Shown here: positions 1 to 8,300 of the stretch, in pieces
Layout of the letters: every line of letters begins with the position of its first letter
Position numbering within the stretch: position 1 is the stretch's first letter
Assembly: GCA_019677205.1 (NCBI GenBank)
Contig: JAAMXY010000303.1
Location: 1 to 13,130, forward strand
DNA: 13,130 bases
Direction of reading: 5' to 3'
Source of the DNA: Pinguiococcus pyrenoidosus
Taxonomy: Eukaryota; Sar; Pinguiophyceae; Pinguiochrysidales; Pinguiochrysidaceae
Program-made: the position numbers and the translations under genes
The notes under the pieces: model-generated
Database searches by the model: none
What the model was told of the DNA's origin: nothing
The model's input: the letters and a program-made list of their open reading frames with translations, nothing else

Positions 1-221
1 CCCTCTGCGGATCGTCCACTGGAGGGATGGTCGCTCGCACGTGGCATAGCTGAAGAGCATTCATTGTGACGCGAAGAAGATCTCAGGAGCTTCGCCCTCG
101 TGGACTTCTTCACTTCGGTGACAAACCCGTCGACGTCTTCTTGCTGGCGCTGAAGAAATGGCCTCTCCCGACCCGTCGGAGATGCCGGTGCAGATGCGGG
201 TGAAACCTTCGAAACTTTCAT
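1..221 (-). CDS. Possible 5' end of an unidentified gene, cut by the left window edge
   Basis: Reading leftwards from an ATG at 221-219, the frame stays open for 73 codons to the window edge with no stop. The peptide begins MKVSKVSPASAPASP and includes a more protein-like stretch, FLQRQQEDVDGFVTEVKKST. I recognise no domain. Two CCAAT boxes lie just upstream of the ATG (240-244, and on the other strand 269-273), which would suit a promoter firing leftwards, divergent from the ankyrin gene at 1031. The open length is modest, so a chance ORF or part of an untranslated leader is possible. An intron within it cannot be excluded. Identity unknown. Confidence 0.35.
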   Translation of the reverse strand, partial: MKVSKVSPASAPASPTGRERPFLQRQQEDVDGFVTEVKKSTRAKLLRSSSRHNECSSAMPRASDHPSSGRSAE

Positions 222-1030
222 ATTTGAAAATTGATTTGGCCAATGAAAAGGCAAGAAATGACCCTCCGATTGGCTAGAACGGCTTGATGCTCTAGCACGA
301 TCCCGCCTTCACCCGGGATTCAAGCAGGAGCGCAGTGGCACCGCGTCCACTGGGGCGTCGAAAAGGCTTGACGCCACCGCACCCGAGGAGAGTTCCGCTA
401 TTATCCACCTCTGTGTAGCGTGCTGTTGGGAGACGACAGATGCACTCGAAGGTCCGTGGCGTCGAAAGACGAAAGACAGTCACCAAGTCGTCTCCAATAG
501 CTGAAGGATCCACCGGCTCAGCGGTTCCTGATGTGGATACAGATGTACAGTATAGCGGATGCTAGCCGAAATGTGGATCCTGATTCTTGACCCCAGCACA
601 ACCTGCAAAAGGCTCCACTCCCTTACTTCCGGCGGAGTATACAACGTACATATACATACATAGATGTATCTGTACGCTGGTGTCGGGAGGTCCGGCCATA
701 TCATATCATATATGTACTGTGCATAGATAGCACAGCCTTTCACGAAGTGAACCCCAGCACCAACGTCGATAGAACCACGCGGAAGCAGCAGAGCCGGACC
801 TCAGGGACTTGAGTCCTGGCTGAAGGGTGTTGGATTCTGCGTCCAGGTACCTTTGCCTCGGGATCTCGGACTCGCGACGCGCTCTATTCTGTTCAGCACT
901 GCTCGAGTGAGAGAAGCTCGTTCGGGATAGCGGGGAATCCGAAGGTGGGCGGCGGATCCTGAGAGGAGCTCCCGAGTGCTGCCCAAAAGCTGTAGAGAAC
1001 CCGCGAGGGCAGAGCTTCTCGTTTCGAGCA
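222..1030. promoter_or_regulatory. Upstream region of the ankyrin gene (possibly a shared divergent promoter)
   Basis: About 800 bases with no convincing coding frame on either strand; the open frames present are short and of unlikely composition. It holds two opposed CCAAT boxes (240-244 and 269-273, the second as ATTGG) and an AT-richer block at about 535-725 with four TGTAC/GTACA cores. From about 780 rightwards it becomes GC-rich and is probably promoter plus 5' leader of the ankyrin gene. The frame of that gene's ATG is closed by an in-frame TGA at 908-910 with no other ATG between. No TATA box could be assigned with confidence. Confidence 0.45.
646..675. repeat. Imperfect inverted repeat, 12-base arms
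   Basis: Arms 646-657 and 664-675 pair at 11 of 12 positions around a six-base spacer (658-663). Left arm is GTACATATACAT, right arm ATGTATCTGTAC. It is AT-rich and could form a cruciform or be a symmetric protein-binding site. Extra TGTAC cores lie at 544-548 and 713-717. Function unknown. Confidence 0.6.
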
Positions 1031-1865
1031 ATGGCATCTTTTTTCTCCCGAGTCAAAGCTTCGATTGCGAAAGGCCCCGAAGCCGCAGCGCAGCGGGAGA
1101 GGCCTGCAGGGGCTGCAGATCCGGCGCCGCCAGATAGCGGAGAAGTCGGAGGCAAGCACGTTCTTGAAATACACGCTCCCACTGATGGAGAGGGAGAAGA
1201 AGCACTGGCTCCCACAGAGAAGACCGTGCAGTTCGATGCGTCTACCAAAGCTGCCGATGCGACCACAACTTCCGCGGTTCAGTTCGTCTCGCGCAGACCG
1301 ACGCCCCGGGTCAGCAGCGCCTTCTTCGAGGCGGAGGACAGCGACAAGCTGCAGCTGAGCATTCCTCGGGCCACCATTCGCGAGGAGGCGGGGGACCCGA
1401 AGGATGCGTCGCTAAGCGAAGAAGAGATCTTTAGTCTCATTCGGCACAATCGCTTCAAGGTATGAAAGCTTTTCTCGAGGCGGACGAAAGCAAAGAGGCG
1501 CCGGGTGCCATCAACTTGTGAACCCTGGCAATCCTGCAGGACCTAAAACCGACGCTGATGAGTGGTACCAGCATTGAAAAACGGGACGAGAACGGCAACA
1601 CTCTCCTGATAATAGCAGCGCAAAATGGTGCGGCATCAGCATAAGACATGTTGTTGATGCGCAAGCTAAGGACGAAAGTCGCCTTTGATTTCGCGACGCA
1701 GGCTGCGTCAAAGTCGCTCGACTTCTCCTGCGGAAAGGTGCCGCGGTCAACGCTCGGAACAAAGCGGGACACACGGCGCTGCACTTTGCCATGGTGTACA
1801 ACTACGTCGAGATGCAAGATCTGCTCCTGTCCCATGGCGCTGACATCAGGGTGGAGAGTAGTTGA
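1031..1865 (+). CDS. Small ankyrin-repeat protein, three exons (join 1031-1459, 1540-1627, 1702-1865)
   Basis: The spliced product is about 226 residues. Exon 1 (143 codons) opens with ATG at 1031, preceded by an in-frame TGA at 908-910, and codes for a low-complexity Ala/Glu-rich N-terminus ending SLIRHNRFK. Intron 1460-1539 (80 nt, GTATGA...CTGCAG) joins phase 0 to DLKPTL and the ankyrin core ENGNTLLIIAAQNG. Intron 1628-1701 (74 nt, GTGCGG...ACGCAG) splits the glycine codon and leads to VARLLLRKGAAVNARNKAGH, then TALHFAM...LLLSHGADI. These are about two and a half ankyrin repeats, with the N-terminal repeat split by the first intron. Ankyrin repeats bind other proteins; the partner is unknown. 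No signal peptide or membrane segment is seen. The frame stops five residues after GADI (TGA 1863-1865), so the last repeat lacks its usual following hairpin. A further 3' exon is possible, but none of the options I tried continues the fold. Intron positions are inferred from repeat continuity and splice consensus. Confidence 0.75.
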
Positions 1866-2361
1866 TGGGATTTGCTGATGGATTTGCAGACTGATCTGCA
1901 TCGCCACATCCTTCCGAACAAGGGCGGAAGAGGATATCATTTGGTTCCTCATGGTGGAGACACCCTTCAGCCGCTGGCACGATTGTGTCCAGATTCCGAT
2001 TCAGGCCTTTGCGCCGCGTGTCGATGCGTCGAGTGATTTGCCACCCTCACTGGTCGATGATGTGTGAACGAAGAGCCGTGATGATCCACACTCCTTCTCG
2101 GGACGGACAGACCAATGGTCCTAGTCTTAGGACACCAGCAGAAAAGAGAAGAACTGCATGCTTGCTTTGTCGCCGAGGCTGCAGGATAGACCGTGATGAA
2201 CCTTGTCTCAAAATTGTGTATCAAAACTCTTGTCTCCGAAAACCCTCCACCAACGAGAAGCATCACCGATGCCGACCCCCGAGAAAGCTTCTACGACCAC
2301 TCCTTTTTCATCCGCACGCAAGGACAGGAAGGAAGGGAGGGAGAGAGGGAGGGAGGGAGGG
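1866..2361. other. Convergent intergenic region / overlapping 3' ends
   Basis: About 500 bases between the stop codon of the ankyrin gene (1865) and that of the large minus-strand gene (2362). Both genes are transcribed towards it, so it should contain both 3' untranslated regions. No coding frame with recognisable content was found. The open plus-strand frames here run into the antisense of the large gene and have shadow-type composition. I see no clear AATAAA on either strand. The right end is the purine tract listed separately. Confidence 0.6.
2326..2361. repeat. Purine (GGGA) tract with G-quadruplex potential, abutting a stop codon
   Basis: Thirty-six consecutive purines on the plus strand. 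GGG runs lie at 2335, 2339, 2347, 2351, 2355 and 2359; the last four are separated by single A bases, a very favourable G-quadruplex pattern. On the mRNA of the minus-strand gene this is a CCCT-rich tract beginning immediately after the TAG stop (2364-2362). It might slow polymerase or bind poly-C proteins near the 3' end, but may equally be a slippage-generated simple repeat. Confidence 0.7.
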
Positions 2362-5300
2362 CTACTCCGCCTTGACTTCGGGACTCGCCGCCGAGGGTGC
2401 TCCGGAAGCTCCCATGGGCATCTCGACAGCCTCCCCGTCCGCCTGCGCGTCCTCCTCTCCTTCTCCGGACGCCTCCTCCTTGTGCACACCAGTAGCCAGG
2501 CTTGGCGGGCTTTTCGTGGGGGTCTCCCCTTGCGCGAAGGATCCCGTTGGCGTGGTTACCATGTCGTCAAAGTCTGCCAGGGACGAGGCCATGAAAGCCT
2601 CGCAGTCACCTTGAGAGCCTTCGGCGTTGTTGCCCGACGAGACCTCCCACTGAGCCGCCGCTGCCCTTTCGTCACCTGCACTGCTTCCTTTTCTACTCGA
2701 CGGGGCGCGGGACTGCTGCCCCGTGCGAGAGGAAGGTGGATTCTCCCGGCGCATGGCCTCCACCATGAGCAGCGGCGTCAGGACCGCGGCCAGCTTCGAC
2801 GAATCCTCTTGCTTGATCCCCGGCAGCGGCGGCAGCATGTCCAGCTTCGCCACCCCCGCAAGCTGGGTGGGCGGCTCCGCGGCCAGCGTTGTCGCGAAGA
2901 ACTCCTTTTTGGCCTCCAAGGTCCTCGTGTGTGAGGCGTGCGGGGTCGTGAATGTGGAAGGACCGTCCTCCGAGCCAGGTATCCTCGGTGTGATCGGCCG
3001 GTGGTGCGCCGCAGCCGCCACCTCCTTCAGCCGAGACATCACCTTCGGATTGCGCACGTCCTCCGGCTGCGAGCTGGTCCCCGGCGGAGGAGATCCAACG
3101 ACATCCATCGGCGATTCCGTCAACGCGCGTGACGCATCCGGCCCGGGCGAGGGCGAGGGCGAGGGCGGGGGCGGGTCGCCTTCAGAGGACTTCGCCTCAT
3201 TGGCACCCGCCTGAAGCGGCTCCCGTGGGGCTGCGCTGTCAATGTTCGGTCGGGGAAATCCGTACAACAGAGCCGATCCCGCTGAAACGTCGCTCGCGGG
3301 CAGGATGTACCGTGCCGCCTCTGCATTGGAGGCACTGGGCGACTCCCCAGCTTTTCCGCTCCGCTGCAGCGCCTGGTAGCGCTGCGAGCACTGCCAGCTG
3401 CTTCTCTTGCGGAAGCGCCGGTCAGGCGGTGGGTTCTCATTCAGACTGCTGCTGATGTGTCCCCAGTTCCGGCCGCTCCTCTCGGCCTCCCGAAGCAGAT
3501 GAGCATCTTCTTCAGGAAGGAACGGATCGGCTTCTCCGACCTCGTCCTCCCGGTGAAGAAAAGGCCGCGCGTAGTACAGGCTGCGCAGGCCCCAAGGCAA
3601 TGCGCGGAAGAACGTCTGCGCAAAGAAGTACGTTTCCGCCCCAACGGTGCTGTAGCTCTGCTGCAAGAGGACATGGTTCTCGGACTGCGCCTGCGACGAG
3701 CTTTGCGACACTGGAAGCTGCAGCGCTGCGGGATTCGTGGCCATCTCGCGAGCATTCTTCGCCGCCTGCGCATGCATCCGAGCAGCATGGTGATCGCCCC
3801 GCTTCGCCGCCTTGTGTGCGGCGTGGGCGTGCGCCTTGGCCTGCGCCTGGGCCACCGCGGGAGCGGGAACGGGCATCCCGAGGAAGCCGCTTTGCGAGGA
3901 CGGTGTCAGAGTCCCGAGGCGCCCTCTGCTCCAGTCCTTTGCTGGGCTTTGCGTCAGGTTACTAGGCAGACCGTCGGCCAATGACTCTTCCACGCGGGGG
4001 CGCTTGGCGAGCGGACGTTCGTCGCCAGCCACGCTCGCCTCGATGCGACGCTTCTCCATGCGCTGACCGTAGAAAGAATCGGAGACCTCCCCTCGCTTGC
4101 TCCGCTTGCTCCGCTTCTGCATGCTGGAATGGCTTCCGCCCGCCGCTCCTCCGCGGTGAAACAAAAGGGCCAGGCAGCGCCGAAGCGTTCCGTCTTCCGC
4201 GGAAGTGAAGCTCACTGGTCGGGTGCCGGTAGGCCCAAGCCGCGAAGACCGATGCCACGACGGGATGCTCACGCTCCCGTCTCCGCGGTTGAGCAGAATC
4301 CCGGCCAGGGACAGGTCCAAGCAAATCTCCCCGTACTCCTTGTAGCGAAGAAGGACTTCCCTCCAGTTTTCTGCCGTTAGCGCCGGATGGAAGAGGTTCT
4401 GTGTGGCGCCCGCGAGACACATCATGTCCGGCGTGGCGGCCAGCAGTGCGCTGTCCAGGTCGGGGGAACCCGCCTCGTCGTCTCTTCTGCGCTTCCTGAT
4501 GCCCCTGCTGTTGCGAGCGAGGTTCGCGCCGTAGTCGTCAATCGTGCGGTAGTCTTCGCGAACTGAACGCGATGCCCCCAGCCCGAGTCCCAAGCTGGAG
4601 CCCTGCCAGAAGCCCATCCCCGCCTTGATCGCCTTGAGCGCAGCTTCCTTCGCCATCGATGCGCCGCTCGGCGAGCGCCTTCGAGAGGTAGGCGGCCGTC
4701 TCGATTTCGAGGCTGCCGCCGAAGAGCTTGCCGCGCTCATACTGTAGGGCGCGGCGCTCGTGCCGCTTGGAGTGATATCGAATCCGTACGGCGCCAAAGC
4801 AAGATCAAAGGACGACGGGAATCCCCTTGACCAAGGCCTCGACCTTGACGTCGTTCCTGGCCGCATCACGGTCGCTGCGAACTCCTTGAAACTGAACTCC
4901 AGGATGGCGTACAGCTCATCGATGGTCGGGTACACGTCTTCAAAAGGCGCGCTGAAGAGCTTCGGCTTCGGGGTTGCGCTGGGGCCCACGCCGAGCAGCT
5001 CGTGGATCTCCGTGTTGCAGAGCGGTGCCAACGCGGCGAATCCGGAGGATCCAGCTCCGGCCACGAGGTTGCTGAATATCTTGCTCTCCACGGTGGCCGC
5101 GCAGGCAAGGACCTTCATCCCGGGGATCCGATCGTCCAGCGAGAAGTTGTTGATCCCCAGGCGATGCATCACCGCGGCAAGCTTTGCGCTGGATCCGACG
5201 CTCCACGAAGTCTCGAGGACGACGACGTCGTCCACATTGGCAGGACAGATCGCCGCAGCACCCAACAGAGCATCCGGGCTCGCGAGCAGGACCGACCGAA

Positions 5301-8300
5301 CCGTAGGACTTGCATCACGATTGAACCTTGCAATGGACCTTTGGGACGCAAACCATGCAGCGGACGGCGGAAGAATGGCCTTCAGCACCGCCTGAGGTTT
5401 CACCGACGCCGGCGGAGCAGCTCCCTTGGCCTGTTGCCCCTGCCCCTCGCTCGCCGCCGCGGCAGGGGGCACCGTTGTCGTGGGCGACGTCGCCTGAGGT
5501 CTGCTGGCGAAGACGGCGGGCCCGGGAATCGGGGGCGCCGACATCAGCAATCCCTCCGTCCAGATGCCAGCTTGCTGGAAAGCTACGTTCCCGTCGTGCA
5601 AGCTCGACTGCGCCAGCGCAAACGCTTCGGGAGACTCGACCAGAAGGAGCACTCGCTTTCCCAGGCCGTCGCCGGTCACCGGATCAGCCCGCAATAACCT
5701 CATAAGTTCCTGCAGCTTCCCTCCTCTGTCGTGACGCTCATCGCCGAAGCGCAGTAGATCACAGAAAACCGTCGGTCCAGGCGCCGGGGTTCGAAACAGC
5801 GGGTCCCTGGGAACTTTCGCAAGCGGGGTGGCGGTCGAGCCTTGCGTGGCTCTCACCAAGGACACCACCTTTCCTCGTACCTTTGGCTCCGTCTTGCCCT
5901 CGCTGCCTTGCTGGACGACGGGGGACTCCTTGTGAGAAGCGAGGCAGCTCTTCGGATCGGTGTCATTTCGACCCGTAACTACCCAAGCCTCTCTCGAGGG
6001 AGATGCCAGCGCGCTGTGGGTGCAGCACTGCCGAAGCAGCCATAGGAAACGAGCCGCTTGGGAAGGCTTCACGCCGCGCAGAGCCTCGTATGCCTCCTTG
6101 CTGCTGGCGATCAGGTCATAGCGCTTGCGCTGTTGCTCCGTCATGGCGCACGGATGCACGGTGGCCCCGAGAAAGGGGCTCGCGTCCTTAAGCGCCTGCA
6201 ACCGTCGGAGCTTCCGAAGCAAGACCGTGTCTCTTTGGTCGGCGAAGGCTTCATCACTGCCCTGCTTCTGCTCCGAGTCGCCGGCGTTCCACGTTGAGAA
6301 CGTGGTGCTGACCGTGATACTCTTCAGGAGATTCTGCAGACACTGCTTGATCCCCGCCGGCGTTGGCGCCGGAGACGCCCGTCCTCGTGCCCACGCCAGG
6401 GCATGACTTGACGTGGGCAGGATGGGGGCGCACACCAAAGAGGTTAGGGCCGAGATGCCTTCCGTCGTGAGCTCCGGGAGCAAGCCCTCGTCCACGACCC
6501 CGATGATCCGCACCCTCGGCGTGCCGGTATCTGCGCTGGCCTTCGCCTTCGGCGCATCGTCGCCAAAGATCTTGCTCAGGACGCTTTGCCCGAAGTTGAA
6601 TCCCTTGAACTTGATGTTGGTTATCATGTTCAGCAGCAGTTCCAACACACGCCGGTCGCGAGCCCGCATATCTTGCAGAGTCTTCTTCGTCTCGACCGCA
6701 AGCAGTGCTGAGTCCGTCGTCTTCGACAGGCCACTGGGTGACGCGGAGGTCTGGCTCGCCGCCTGAGCTGCTGAAGCTGCTCCCGCCGCACCTGCGCCGA
6801 TGCCACTGCTGGGTCCCGCCGCGCCGCCTCCGAGTGACATCCGCCTTGCGCTTGGTCCAACCAGCAGGCGTGAGTAGAGGTGCGAGGCGACGACGGAGGG
6901 CACGCTTGTCGGCGCACAGCTATACGTCCGCAGGTCCATTGTGACGCATCGCCACGCAGTCGTCGCGAGGGCCTGGACCAGCCCATTGCTCAGCTGAGAA
7001 GTGAGAACAGCGACCGGGCACACGACGACGAATCGCTTCCCACCGCTCAATGGCTTGGCGCCATTCACCAGCATCGCCCATTGCGACAACGAGACAACGG
7101 ACACCTCTTCGCCGATCATCGCATCCTCAACTTCGGCAGTCCATCGTGGAACGGCGAGTTCGTGGACCACGGCGAGGAGGGCGTAGTAGCTCGCTTCGTC
7201 CTGTGCGCCCGGCGCAAGAGACTCCTTCATGAGCTCGACTGCCACTCGAGTCCGGCCGGAATCCTCTGTCCCGGCCAGGAGGACGCCGCTGCTGTGTACA
7301 GCCAGCTTGCGACTCCGGTCCAAGCATTCGCACCGGTGCTGGAAGGGCCCGACGGGCACAACCCGACGACTCTGAACCGCGGGCTCTCCAGCTGGCGCCG
7401 CACTCCCCTGCGAAGATGTAACTCCTTCACCACCTCCACCTCCCGCTCCCGCTCCCGCTCCCGCGCGAGCGCCGGCTCCGACAACAGCTCCAGTTCCAGC
7501 ACCGGCTCCGACAACAGCTCCAGCAACAGTTCCAGCTCCGACAACAGCTCCAGCATCAGCACCGGCTCCAACAACGGCTCCACCTGCACCTCCAGCGCCA
7601 ACACCAGCGGCAGCCCTGGCTCCACCAGTCCCAGCACCAGCGGCAGCTCCGCCAGTCCCAGCACCAGCAGCGGCTCCAACTGCTCCGACAGCACCGACAG
7701 CTCCGCCAGCACCGAGAGCACCGAGAGCACCAGCACCACCTCCGCGTCCAGCTCCGCTCTCCGAAGGCCCCGAGGGCGACACCACCGTCCCCCCTTTCTC
7801 GCCCAGCAAGGCATCAAGGAGCTCGGCGGCCCTTTTTCCCCAGTCCGGCCCAACTCCAGGCGACGGCTTCGGGCTGACGGCAGGACTTTTGGTCGGGGCG
7901 GAATCTGTACTGATGGTCAGGGAGCCTGTGACATCTTGAGACGCGTCCGTTTGTCCTAGTGGGTGATCTCCGCTGTCGGCGTCCGTCTCCGACCTCGATG
8001 CTTGCCCCTCGGACTCCCTGACGCCGATTCCACTGACCCCCGCGCTTGCCCAGAACGCCTCTACGCTATCTGCTATCCTACGGGCAAGCATGCGGGTCTC
8101 CTGGAGCCGCGTCTCGTTCGAGTCTTCCGTCACGTCCATGGCCTGGGAAGCAACGCGCTCCTGCTTCTTCGCCCAGAGCTGCTTGGCTTCTGTGGCCAGC
8201 ACCCTGGCCATTGCCCGCTTCCATCGTCTTTCCTCGATGAGATCCAGCGCGAACCATCCCTGGGAAGTCCACACAAGGAGTTAGCTGGATTCGTGCGGAA

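Noticed and set aside
290-370. tRNA-like T-arm around GATTCAAGC
   Set aside because: The T-loop consensus is not met and no acceptor, D- or anticodon stems could be paired around it.
1851-2035. Fourth exon for the ankyrin gene after a 39-nt intron (1851-1889)
   Set aside because: The intron would be half the size of its neighbours and the added peptide does not continue the ankyrin fold.
2203-2934. Plus-strand open frames over the 3' end of the large gene
   Set aside because: They begin in the spacer and run antisense through the disordered C-terminal tail; Arg/Gly/Leu-rich shadow composition.
6880-7959. Plus-strand open frame of 359 codons with a long Ser/Asn/Gly/Thr repeat
   Set aside because: It is the antisense of the Gly/Ala/Val-coding repeat in the large gene; its repeats are a by-product and the rest has no domain content.
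2362-8274. Active SWR1/INO80-type remodelling ATPase
   Set aside because: The catalytic motifs are replaced, and the SANT domain and overall order fit an EP400/Eaf1 scaffold rather than SWR1 or INO80.
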